Shown piece by piece: positions 1 through 8,106 of a DNA stretch of 25,065 nt (within the stretch, counting starts at the first letter, position 1; each line of letters opens with the position of its first letter). Where the stretch lies: the NCBI GenBank assembly GCA_035544675.1, contig DATKCA010000181.1, positions 1 to 25,065 on the forward strand. The letters are read 5' to 3'. The stretch is from DATKCA01 sp035544675 (GTDB lineage: Bacteria; Acidobacteriota; Thermoanaerobaculia; Gp7-AA8). A program made the translations under genes and the position numbers. A model generated the notes under the pieces. That model was not told the origin of the DNA and did no database searches. It saw nothing but the letters and a program-made list of their open reading frames with translations.

Positions 1-1
1 A

Positions 2-1951
2 ATGTCCCGACAGCGCGAGGAGGCGTTGCGTGCCGAGGCCGCGGCGCTCGAGAGCTGGTGGTCAGCTCGGCCATCGTCGCTGCGCAGACAACTTGCGGAG
101 GCGCTGGTCCTGGCCCAAGTCGGCAGCTTCCGGAACGACCTCCGGACGAAGACGATGATCTGGTCGGAGGAATGCTATCGCATCTTCGAGATGCCGCCGG
201 AGGAGGGAGGCGCCTCTTACAGGGCGTTCCTTGCGCGCGTCCATCCGGATGATCTCGAGTCGGTGACCGCGACGCTGCAGGCAGCGATCGCAGGACGGAG
301 CGCCTTCGTGCACGATCATCGGCTGCTGCTTCCGAACGGCACGACAAAATGGGTGCATGGCCGCTGCGAGTTCACGTACGACGACACTGGCCAGCCTCTG
401 ACCGCGATCGGAACGCTGCAGGACATCAGCGATCGAAAAGCCGTCGAGGAAGCTTTGCAGCACAGCGAGCAGTTGCTGCGAATCGCCAGCCGCATCGGCC
501 GCATTGGCGGATGGGCCGTCGACCTTTCGGCGTCCACCACCGTGTCATGGTCCGATGAAGTCTGCGCCATCCACGGCATGCCGGCCGGGTACCGTCCGTC
601 GCTGGAGGAGGCCATCAACTTCTACGCTCCGGAGTGCCGGGACGTGATCCGCAGCAGTGTTGAAGAATGCATCAGAACCCGCACCCCTTACGACGTCGAG
701 CTCCAGATCATCAACGCGACTGGGCAGCGGGTGTGGGTCCGGGCGGTCGGCGAAGCCGAGTTCGACGGGGCAGGCGCCGTGACCGGTCTCCGCGGCGCCC
801 TTCAGGACATCTCCGAGCGCATGGCCGCTCTGCGCGCGTTGCGCGAGAGCGACCAGCGGTTCCGGCTCGTCGCACAGGCGACGAGCGATGTCGTATGGGA
901 CTGGAACCTTGCAGACGATCAATGCTGGTGGAGCGAGGGGCTTCAGACGAAGCTGGGATATCCCCCCGGTCACCCGGCCGCTTCATTCTGGCGCGAGAAC
1001 ATTCACCCCGAAGATCGCGAGCGCGTCCTCACGAGCGTGGAGACGGCGATCTCGTCCGGCGAAACGTGGTCCGAGGAATATGGTTTCCGGAGTGCCGACG
1101 GGACGTACGTCGTGATTTCAGACCGGGCGCTGGTCACCTTCGACGAGGTAGGGCGCGCGTGCCGCATGATCGGTGCGATGGTCGACGTCACGGCTCAGCG
1201 CACGCTCGAAGCGCGACTTGTTGAGGCGAAGCGTGTGTCCAGCGTCGGAGAGCTCGCCGCCAACATGGCCCATGACTTCAACAACGTATTGATGGGCATC
1301 CAGCCGTTCGTCGAGCTCATTCGCCGCGTGACCCCTGACATCCCGCGGGCGCAGGACGCGGTCGCGCGTATCGTCCAATCCTTGACACGTGGCAAGGCCA
1401 TCACCGACGACATTCTGCAACTGACCCGCCGCGTCGAGCCGATCGCGAAGCCGAATGTCCACGAGTGGCTGCTCGATTTCGCCTCGCGGGCCGATGCGTC
1501 GGCGGGAGCACAGTCTTCGGACGATGCTTCGCCGGCCGGCCCTGGCCGGGAGGCTGCCGCCGCCGCTGCAGTGCAGAGCGCCGCACGACCCGGCGGGCGC
1601 CGGCCGAGTAAGGTGCTCATCATCGACGACGAGCCGGCCGTGGTCGACGGCATCGCGATGCTGCTCTCATCGGAGGGGATGTCGACGACCAGCGTTTTCG
1701 AGGGCGGCAAAGCGATCGCTGCAATCGAGGAACACACACCCGAGCTCGTTCTCCTCGACATCGGCTTACCCGACCTCAGCGGCGTCGAAGTGTTCGGCCA
1801 TATCTACGAACGATGGCCGACACTTCGAGTCGTGCTGATGACCGGTCATTACAGAGGGTCCGATCTCTCGGAGATTCTCGAGCTTCCCCACGTCAGCTTT
1901 CTCCAGAAGCCCTTCGGAGCGGACGAACTACTCACGGCGATCGTCGGGTAG
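2..1951 (+). CDS. PAS-rich HisKA/REC protein lacking the HATPase domain
   Basis: Cytoplasmic two-component sensor-like protein of 649 residues as read; the ATG lies at the window edge, so the true N-terminus may be upstream. Three PAS/PAC modules are visible (about 30-145, 155-275 and 282-402), each ending in a PAC-like stretch (LQDISDRK, LQDISERM, MVDVTAQR). A HisKA dimerisation helix follows, with the H-box NMAHDFNN (His424). In hybrid kinases of this type an HATPase_c domain of roughly 120 residues comes next. Here a 45-residue Ala/Gly/Pro/Ser-rich linker (about 495-535) leads straight into a C-terminal REC domain (IIDDEP at 540, phospho-acceptor Asp586, Thr614, Lys636). No N, G1 or G2 box is present, so it cannot bind ATP alone. 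It could be a phospho-relay partner of the complete kinase at 2492, or a decayed paralogue. No transmembrane segment is seen. Confidence 0.85.
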   Translation: MSRQREEALRAEAAALESWWSARPSSLRRQLAEALVLAQVGSFRNDLRTKTMIWSEECYRIFEMPPEEGGASYRAFLARVHPDDLESVTATLQAAIAGRSAFVHDHRLLLPNGTTKWVHGRCEFTYDDTGQPLTAIGTLQDISDRKAVEEALQHSEQLLRIASRIGRIGGWAVDLSASTTVSWSDEVCAIHGMPAGYRPSLEEAINFYAPECRDVIRSSVEECIRTRTPYDVELQIINATGQRVWVRAVGEAEFDGAGAVTGLRGALQDISERMAALRALRESDQRFRLVAQATSDVVWDWNLADDQCWWSEGLQTKLGYPPGHPAASFWRENIHPEDRERVLTSVETAISSGETWSEEYGFRSADGTYVVISDRALVTFDEVGRACRMIGAMVDVTAQRTLEARLVEAKRVSSVGELAANMAHDFNNVLMGIQPFVELIRRVTPDIPRAQDAVARIVQSLTRGKAITDDILQLTRRVEPIAKPNVHEWLLDFASRADASAGAQSSDDASPAGPGREAAAAAAVQSAARPGGRRPSKVLIIDDEPAVVDGIAMLLSSEGMSTTSVFEGGKAIAAIEEHTPELVLLDIGLPDLSGVEVFGHIYERWPTLRVVLMTGHYRGSDLSEILELPHVSFLQKPFGADELLTAIVG

Positions 1952-2004
1952 AGCGATCGTCCTGACCTTCGTTTCGACGCGTTTTCCCCGAAGGGAGCAA
2001 TTGA

Positions 2005-2139
2005 GTGCGCAGTCCGACAACAACGGATGGAGTCCCGGGCGACCGAGTTTTCTCTGCCCAAAATGAGACGGCGATCCTCGATGCCTTACCTGCGCACATC
2101 GCGCTGCTCGACGGCGCCGGCGTCATTTCGGTCAATTAA
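2005..2139 (+). pseudogene. PAS-domain gene remnant with nonsense codon
   Basis: A GTG start behind a purine-rich stretch (aagggag, 1991-1997) opens a 44-codon frame. It reads NETAILDALPAHIALLDGAG and then VISVN before TAA at 2137. This is the characteristic start of a PAS sensor protein, which normally continues VNEAWR. Directly after the TAA the frame reads Ala-Trp, so GAA to TAA is the simplest explanation for the stop. Past that point the sequence no longer resembles a PAS domain in any frame. It is either a dead duplicate of a sensor gene or a fragment left by rearrangement. Confidence 0.6.
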
Positions 2140-2417
2140 GCGTGGACGGCGGACGGAGACCGCCGGGCGGTGCATGGGTGCGGACGCTCGATCTTCCGCC
2201 GCCGAAGGGGTGGTTGCGGAACTGGCAAGACGCGTTCGGGCCCTGAGCCACTCTGACGACCGCGGAATTGAGGCCAATGTCCACCCTGCGTCCACGTACT
2301 TGAAACTCGTCGCTAGACGCTTCTACGTTCGTCGCGGCCAAAGCCTGGATTCGCGATAGAGCGCGAGGGTTTGCCAGGGAGCGGATTCCAATTCGAGCCA
2401 CCCGGTCGCGTTCGCTT
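2140..2417. other. Non-coding/degenerate stretch between sensor genes
   Basis: Short frames exist on both strands here, but none has a convincing start or recognisable family. The stretch follows the broken PAS remnant and is probably decayed coding DNA. I see no RNA gene or strong hairpin in it. Confidence 0.4.
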
Positions 2418-2420
2418 GCC

Positions 2421-2476
2421 TACCCTGCCGGGTGGGGCGGTCTCAACCAGCAAGGCTGATAGTGGGACACGTCCCG
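2421..2476 (+). promoter_or_regulatory. Promoter module A (shared with 11988 gene)
   Basis: Contains TACCCTGCCGGGTGGGGC (2421-2438), then 19 bases, then TGATAGTGGGACACGTC (2457-2473), 19 bases before the hybrid-kinase ATG. The same two blocks with the same 19-base gap lie upstream of the CRP/FNR gene at 11988. If GATAGT (2458-2463) is the -10 box, the C/G-rich inverted repeat is centred near -42, the usual position of a class II activator site. The assignment is inference from the conserved sequence and spacing. Confidence 0.55.
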
Positions 2477-2491
2477 TCGTGAGAAATCGTT

Positions 2492-5236
2492 ATGAAAACT
2501 TCTGTCGGATATTTCGCAGTCATCACGCTTCCAACTCTCCTGTGGGGCTCTGGTCAGACCACGACGTTCGCAGGAACGACCGCGATCATCGGTTGGTTCG
2601 GAATCGTTGCTGCCGTTGCATTGATCGCCATCTTGTCAGGCAGAGTCCGACGCAACCTGACATTGCTCTTGAGCGGCAAGGATCCGGTCGCGCGTCTGAT
2701 GCGGACGATGCTTCTCGCGAGCGCGATCATTCCGATCGCGAGCGACGCGATCGCGAGCCTGGGCAATGCCGCCAGTCTCTACGGCGCGTCATCCATCGCC
2801 GATGTTCACGTAGTGATTGTGACGCTGGTTTTTGTTGCGATCACGCTCGAGGTGGACAGGCTCATCCATCACCTGGACATCCAGCGGCGCGACGCCCTCG
2901 CCCTCGCCCAATCCAGCGAGGCGCGTCTCCGCCTGCAAGTCGATCACATGCCGGCCGCTTCGGTGAGTTGCTCGACGGATTTCCTGATCACCTCGTGGAA
3001 TCACGCTGCAGAGCGGATCTTTGGTTGGACAGATCGCGAAATGCTCGGACGGCCAATCACTGAACTCCTACCAGGCGGCTTGACCGACGGTTTAGAAGAT
3101 GTGCAGTCGCGCCTTCTCGCGGGCGAAGTCCTTCATCACACCAACGAACACCGCCGGAAAGACGGGCAAACGATCGTCTGCCGATGGTCATGTGCACCGC
3201 TGAAAGACGCCAGCGGCGCCCTGGCAGTGATCATCGGCATGGCCGAGGACATTACTGACGATCTGCGGACAGAGGCTGCTCTGCGGCAAAGTGAGGAACG
3301 CTACCGTCAGCTCGTCGATAACTTGCCTCACTATATCTATAGCGTGGACAACGACGACCGCTATACAGCGATGAACTCCGCGGCTGCGAGGGCCTTGGGC
3401 CTCACTCCTGAGGCGGTGATCGGCAAGACTCCTCTGGAGATCGGAGTTCCGAGCGACTTAGCGGCGGAGTGGACGACTCTATTCGAGGCGACGCGAAGCC
3501 GCGGCGTCACACGAACTACAGAGGACCGGCGCCCTTTAGATGGGGGTTTCAGCGTAGTGAAAACGACCACCGCACCCGTGCGCAACGAGCACGATCAGAT
3601 CATAGGGGTAACCGGTCTCAGCGTGGATGTGACGGCGCTCAACTCGGCTGAGGCAACGACCCGCCGCCTCATGCGTGCGATCGAGCAGCTCGACGAAGTC
3701 GTGTTTACTACGAGCAGTGACGGGGTGATCACCTATGCGAATCCGGCGTTCGAGCGCCTCTACGGCTACACCCGTGAGGAGATTCTCGACAAGACACCGC
3801 GGATCCTGAAGAGCGGCGACCTGACAGACGATTACTACGGGGACTTGTGGTCCGACTTGCTCAGTGGACTGAGCAGACGTATTGAATGCCGGAATCGACG
3901 TAAGGATGGATCACTGGTGGACGTGGTCGGCACCGCGAGTCCCCTATTCGAAGTGGACGGCAAGATTTCAGGATTCATCGCTGTGCAGCAGGATGTCACA
4001 GAGCAAAAGCGGGCCGACGAAGAACGCCGTCACCTCGACGAACATATCGGCCGCCTGGCGAAGATGGAGGCACTTGGAACGCTTGCCGGTGGTATCGCGC
4101 ACGACTTCAACAACATCCTAAGCATCGTTCTCACGCACGCGAGTTTGATCCAACGCCGGCAGGATGATGAAACACGAGTGGCCCGTGCCGTCGAGACCAT
4201 CACTCAGGCTGTGCGGAGAGGGGCATCACTCTCGCGGCAGATCCTAACATTCGCGCGCCGAGCCGAAATCAACGTTGAGCGCATCGATGTTGGAACAGTG
4301 CTCGTGGAGTTGGCTTCCATGCTCCGCGAGACTTTCCCGCGGACGGTGCGGTTCGCTCTGGACCTCGAGCCGTCGCTGCCGTTCATCCGTGCTGACTCGG
4401 GACAGCTCCATCAGGCGTTACTGAATCTGTGCATCAATGCGCGCGACGCGATGCCAGACGGTGGCGAGATAGCACTCGAGGCCCGTGTGGTCTCGGCTAA
4501 AGATATGAAGGCAGTCTTAGGCACCGACGCGCCTGTCGATCACGTGCGGATCGCTGTTAGAGACACCGGTACCGGCATGGACGAGGACACGCGCCGCCAC
4601 ATCTTCGAGCCTTTCTTCACGACAAAGGAAAAGGGGAAGGGAACTGGTCTCGGCCTCGCGATGGTCTACGGGATCGTACGGAATCACGGCGGATGGATCG
4701 ACGCTGACACGCAACTCGGGCGTGGGACAACTTTCCGCCTTTACTTCCCGATTGCCCCATCGAACAGCGAGCCGGAAAGGGACGGAGTTCGCGGAGAGAA
4801 CATCGGTGGTACCGAGTCATTGCTCGTCGTTGATGACGAACCGCAGCTTCTCGACTCGCTGACCCGACATCTGAAGACCCTGGGCTACTCGGTCCGAGCA
4901 GCAAACAACGGAGTCGACGCGATTTCGATGTCCCGTGATCTGGCTCCGGACCTCGTGCTCATGGATCTCGGAATGCCTTCAATGTCGCCAGTGGAGCTCC
5001 TCGATGGTCTTCGCGCGATTGGCGGGTTTCCGATCGTTGCGATGACCGGTTACGTTGATCCAGAAATGCACACACGCGTCATCGAGGCCGGTGTCGAGTG
5101 GGTGGTCCAGAAGCCATTCGATATTTCAGATCTTCTAGTGACCGTACGGCGTGTGCTCGATTCGAAGGGCCCACGGCGCAGCGAGTCACATCTCTTCGAA
5201 AGGACACGCGATGAAATCTCTTCAATACCCCAGTAG
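2492..5236 (+). CDS. Membrane PAS hybrid histidine kinase
   Basis: Complete hybrid sensor kinase of 914 residues. Hydrophobic segments near 28-49, 72-92 and 102-120 anchor the N-terminus. Three PAS domains follow (about 143-260, 265-385 and 390-508), the first having no obvious bound-cofactor signature. HisKA carries GGIAHDFNN (His537). HATPase_c shows the N box (INARDAM, Asn649), G1 (DTGTGM, 691), the F box (FEPFFTTK) and G2 (GKGTGLGLAM, 715). The C-terminal REC domain has VVDDEP, Asp825 and QKPF (Lys874). The usual phosphate route would be His537 to Asp825 and on to another partner. The ATG is 26 bases upstream of a longer overlapping frame's first in-frame candidates and directly follows promoter module A. 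The gene overlaps the REC-EAL gene by 26 bases, pointing to coupled expression and making that protein a likely partner. Input signal unknown. Confidence 0.92.
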   Translation: MKTSVGYFAVITLPTLLWGSGQTTTFAGTTAIIGWFGIVAAVALIAILSGRVRRNLTLLLSGKDPVARLMRTMLLASAIIPIASDAIASLGNAASLYGASSIADVHVVIVTLVFVAITLEVDRLIHHLDIQRRDALALAQSSEARLRLQVDHMPAASVSCSTDFLITSWNHAAERIFGWTDREMLGRPITELLPGGLTDGLEDVQSRLLAGEVLHHTNEHRRKDGQTIVCRWSCAPLKDASGALAVIIGMAEDITDDLRTEAALRQSEERYRQLVDNLPHYIYSVDNDDRYTAMNSAAARALGLTPEAVIGKTPLEIGVPSDLAAEWTTLFEATRSRGVTRTTEDRRPLDGGFSVVKTTTAPVRNEHDQIIGVTGLSVDVTALNSAEATTRRLMRAIEQLDEVVFTTSSDGVITYANPAFERLYGYTREEILDKTPRILKSGDLTDDYYGDLWSDLLSGLSRRIECRNRRKDGSLVDVVGTASPLFEVDGKISGFIAVQQDVTEQKRADEERRHLDEHIGRLAKMEALGTLAGGIAHDFNNILSIVLTHASLIQRRQDDETRVARAVETITQAVRRGASLSRQILTFARRAEINVERIDVGTVLVELASMLRETFPRTVRFALDLEPSLPFIRADSGQLHQALLNLCINARDAMPDGGEIALEARVVSAKDMKAVLGTDAPVDHVRIAVRDTGTGMDEDTRRHIFEPFFTTKEKGKGTGLGLAMVYGIVRNHGGWIDADTQLGRGTTFRLYFPIAPSNSEPERDGVRGENIGGTESLLVVDDEPQLLDSLTRHLKTLGYSVRAANNGVDAISMSRDLAPDLVLMDLGMPSMSPVELLDGLRAIGGFPIVAMTGYVDPEMHTRVIEAGVEWVVQKPFDISDLLVTVRRVLDSKGPRRSESHLFERTRDEISSIPQ

Positions 5237-6443
5237 AACGCCAGAGTCACAGCTGATCATTCTCCTTGATGATGATGCGATGATCACCGACGGGTTAGCC
5301 GCCGCCCTCGAGCGAGACGGTCGCACAATCATCACGTGCAACGACGTGGAGTCGGCGCAACTCATAATCGAGAAAATGAAACCGTCGCATGTCGTGGCCG
5401 ACATCCACTTCTCGGGTCCGTTCGGCTTCGAAGGGCTCGATTTTGTTCGTTATGCCAAGCGCTATTCTCCGGAGACAAAAATCATCTTGATGAGTGGCGA
5501 CACTCCAGAGGCGTTGCAACTCGAGGCGGCGGAACGCGGCGCTGTGGCGTTTTTGGGCAAGCCCTTCGAGGTTCGCGAGCTCGATGCGATGGTGAATCTG
5601 ATGTCCTGCTCGGCTTCGACGTCTGCCGCCAAGGCCGCAAAGATCATCCGAATGCCTCTACTTGACGAGATCCTCGTGAGCAACTCCCTGAACCCATTCT
5701 TCCAACCCATCATCGCGCTCGACTCGAGTTCGCGAACACTCGGGTTCGAAGCTCTTGCCCGGTATCGCGAGGATTCGCCTTTCCGGAACCCGGATACGCT
5801 ATTCCGCTATGCAGCGCGGAAGGGCCGTACATCCGAGCTCGAGTTGGCCTGCATACGGAGGTCGCTGGCGGCGGGCGCGGGCTTCCTGTCACCGGCCGCC
5901 ATCTTCCTGAACATCCATCCCGATGTTTTCAACGACGGCGACAGCCTCTGCAGCACATTGGCCGATTCCGCCGAGAGAGCGCGGCTGCCGTTGGAGCGGA
6001 TCGTGTTGGAAATCACGGAACAGGCATCGCTGCCGGATCACACCGCTATGTCCAGGACAGCGGCGAAACTCCGAAGTATGGGCGTTCGCTTCGCGCTCGA
6101 CGACGTCGGAGTGGCGTACTCGCACCTCGCGCTCATCGACAAGATCCGGCCGTCTTTTCTCAAAGTCAGCCAACACTTCGGAACGGATTTCGAATCAGAT
6201 CAGACCAAGTTGAAAATCGTGATGAATCTTCTTTCTCTGGCGCATGAGTTTCATTGTGAACTGATCCTCGAAGGAATCGAGAGCGAATCGACCGCGATCG
6301 CGGCAGCGGATCTCGGAATTGAGTACGGACAGGGATTCTATTTCGGTGTACCGGCTGACGCTGCGATATTCAGGGCGTACGGGGGAGCACCGGGCTCTCT
6401 CCAAAAGCAGGCGGTCACACTGACAGATCTCGTCATTGTCTAG
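5211..6443 (+). CDS. REC-EAL response regulator (c-di-GMP phosphodiesterase)
   Basis: Protein of 410 residues; the ATG at 5211 has AAGGA seven bases upstream and lies inside the end of the hybrid-kinase gene. The N-terminal REC domain (about 14-130) has the acidic cluster LLDDDA, phospho-acceptor Asp64, MSGD and GKPF. The EAL domain spans about 150-395. Key positions look intact: FEAL (Glu180), Asn234, LEITE (Glu267), LDDVG (Asp297/Asp298), FLKVS (Lys318), EGIE (Glu354/Glu357) and GQGF. Usual DDFG has become DDVG, a loop-6 change that may tune activity. EAL enzymes hydrolyse c-di-GMP to pGpG, so phosphorylation by the upstream kinase probably controls c-di-GMP breakdown. Activity is inferred; some EAL proteins act only as receptors. 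Confidence 0.9.
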   Translation: MKSLQYPSRTPESQLIILLDDDAMITDGLAAALERDGRTIITCNDVESAQLIIEKMKPSHVVADIHFSGPFGFEGLDFVRYAKRYSPETKIILMSGDTPEALQLEAAERGAVAFLGKPFEVRELDAMVNLMSCSASTSAAKAAKIIRMPLLDEILVSNSLNPFFQPIIALDSSSRTLGFEALARYREDSPFRNPDTLFRYAARKGRTSELELACIRRSLAAGAGFLSPAAIFLNIHPDVFNDGDSLCSTLADSAERARLPLERIVLEITEQASLPDHTAMSRTAAKLRSMGVRFALDDVGVAYSHLALIDKIRPSFLKVSQHFGTDFESDQTKLKIVMNLLSLAHEFHCELILEGIESESTAIAAADLGIEYGQGFYFGVPADAAIFRAYGGAPGSLQKQAVTLTDLVIV

Positions 6444-6739
6444 TTCGTCAACCCATCGAGTCCGGCGGAAGGCATCTCGGGGTTGCCACGCGGTCGTTGT
6501 TAAAACTGCAGCGTTGAACCGGCGCCAGCGCGCGACGGACGCGCGACGGCAACCCGGGCGTAGACCTGAATCGAATGGCTCGTCGCTCCGAAAGCGGTCA
6601 GGGTCGGGTGGGAGTTCAGGAACACCGCCTCGGCGAAGTCGCGGTGTGCCACGTGTCACAGGCGTGAGTGAGCACAGACATGCGGGCGCGCGCCGGTTGC
6701 GTGGTCCGATACTCGCGGCGGAGAACAACGGTACACACC
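6444..6739. other. Intergenic region upstream of the diguanylate cyclase
   Basis: About 296 bases without a convincing gene. There is a short tandem repeat (gcgcgacgga/cgcgcgacgg, near 6530-6549) and a loose 8-base inverted pair (GGGTTGCC near 6480 and GGCAACCC near 6548). An in-frame GTG at 6668 could extend the next gene by 24 residues, but they are Arg-rich and unlike a membrane-protein start. I see no c-di-GMP riboswitch core. Confidence 0.4.
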
Positions 6740-7486
6740 ATGCGATTCAAGCCGCAGGTCACGTATCCGCTCATCGGCGCCCTCCTCGGTGCCGGTGCGC
6801 CGGTGGGCGCGTTTCTGTTGCGGTACATGGTGTTTCCGACGGTGCGAATGCAGCCGGTCGACGACCTCCGTTCGAACGCCTTCTTTTACCTGTACGAGCT
6901 TCTGGCGACCTCTCTCGTTTTCGCGATTGTTGGATTCATCGCGGGACGGCGGGCCGATCGACTGCAGCGTGGCAAAGAGTTCTACCACCAGCTTTCGGAA
7001 CTTGATGCCCTCACTGGCCTTCACAACACTCGAGCGTTTCGCGACCGATATCGACGCGCTCTGGATCGCGCCGTTGCCACACGAGCGCCGCTGGCGATCA
7101 TTCTCGTCGACGTCGACAGGCTGAAAGCGATCAACGACACGTTCGGCCATTCCGCAGGAAGCGAGGCGCTCATCCGCGTTGCCGATGCCCTGCGAGCCAG
7201 CAAGCGCACGGCCGACGTCGCCGCGCGCTGGGGAGGCGACGAATTCGCGGTCCTCCTCGAGGGAGCGGATGCGGCCGCGGCGATGCGCGTTGCGGACGGC
7301 GTCATGGCGACTCTCCGGAGCGCACCTCTGCGTCTCGAGCGGACGACGGTGCCGCTGTCCGTGACGATCGGAATCTGTGCATCGTCGCTACCTTCGGCCG
7401 AATCGGATCTCTTTGCAGCCGCCGATCGCGCTCTCCTCACCGGAAAGGCAGCCGGCCGGAACAGGATCGAAGTCGTCTCGATCTGA
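6740..7486 (+). CDS. Membrane GGDEF diguanylate cyclase
   Basis: Protein of 248 residues from ATG 6740, chosen because it leads directly into the first membrane helix; the ribosome-binding site is weak. Two transmembrane helices (about 9-32 and 46-68) precede a cytoplasmic GGDEF domain (about 85-248). The active-site motif GGDEF (165-169) is intact, as is the product-inhibition I-site RTAD (156-159) five residues before it. DALTGLHN and the substrate-binding stretch VDRLKAINDTFGH are also present. The enzyme should make c-di-GMP from two GTP with allosteric feedback. There is no separate sensory domain, so the short membrane part must sense any signal. It follows the REC-EAL gene by about 300 bases in the same direction, pairing synthesis with breakdown. 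Confidence 0.92.
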   Translation: MRFKPQVTYPLIGALLGAGAPVGAFLLRYMVFPTVRMQPVDDLRSNAFFYLYELLATSLVFAIVGFIAGRRADRLQRGKEFYHQLSELDALTGLHNTRAFRDRYRRALDRAVATRAPLAIILVDVDRLKAINDTFGHSAGSEALIRVADALRASKRTADVAARWGGDEFAVLLEGADAAAAMRVADGVMATLRSAPLRLERTTVPLSVTIGICASSLPSAESDLFAAADRALLTGKAAGRNRIEVVSI

Positions 7487-7499
7487 ACCTGCCGCCCGT

Positions 7500-8057
7500 T
7501 CAGTACGTGATACGCCGCGAGGGCGGCGCGGGCACGACGGCTTCGATGCGCACGCGAGCGTCGAGCGCGACGACCCCATGCTCCAGCACTTTCAATGGAT
7601 TGATGTCGAGCTCGCGGATCTCGGGACAGAGCGTGAGGAGCGCGGACAGGCGGAGCAGCGCGTCACGGATTGCGGCGACGTCCATCGGAGCCGAACCGCG
7701 GACACCACGGAGCAGTTTCGAAAAGCGGACCTCGTCCACCATCGCTTTCGCATCGACGTCGGTGAGAGGGTGAAGACGGAATGCGATGTCGCCGAGCAGC
7801 TCGACGAGCGTTCCGCCCGCGCCGTACGCGATGACATGGCCGAACGTCGGCTGCTCGGTCGCCCCGATCATCGCCTCGACACCTCCGGTCACCATCTGCT
7901 GTACGAGTGCGCCGGTCATCGCGTCACCGAGCCGCTGCTGCAGCTCTTCGTATGCCTCCGCGGCAGCGTATTCAGTTCGGAGACCGAGGACGACACCACC
8001 GACGTCGGTCTTGTGAAGCGAGTGATCGCGATCACGGGCATGGGTGAGACGAATCAT
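7500..8057 (-). pseudogene. Truncated ATP-grasp (beta) part of an ADP-forming acyl-CoA synthetase
   Basis: The 185-residue frame carries the C-terminal part of an ADP-forming acetyl/acyl-CoA synthetase. Recognisable are LHKTDVGGVVLGL, FGHVIAYGAGGTLVELLGD, a VDE...KLLRGVRG stretch and the closing ELDINPLKVL, all typical of the ATP-grasp_5 domain. Similarity begins only at about residue 14. The start of the ATP-grasp domain (about 45 residues in relatives) and the CoA-binding and ligase domains are missing, and the divergent nitroreductase gene starts 50 bases away. A neighbouring frame near 8030 reads like the missing beta strand, hinting at a frameshift as well. It is probably a non-functional remnant. 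A free-standing beta subunit is less likely because the domain's N-terminus is absent. Confidence 0.75.
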
Positions 8058-8106
8058 CGGTTCGATCGATCCGTTTGGGTGAAATAGCGGTCAGAGGAAG
8101 AAAGTC

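Noticed and set aside
6598..6645. Another copy of the shared promoter upstream of the GGDEF gene
   Set aside because: GGGTGGG and GAACACCGCC resemble module B, but the left palindrome arm and the TGATAGTG block are missing.
6444..6739. c-di-GMP riboswitch before the diguanylate cyclase
   Set aside because: I could not find the conserved GEMM core; only a loose inverted pair and a short tandem repeat are present.
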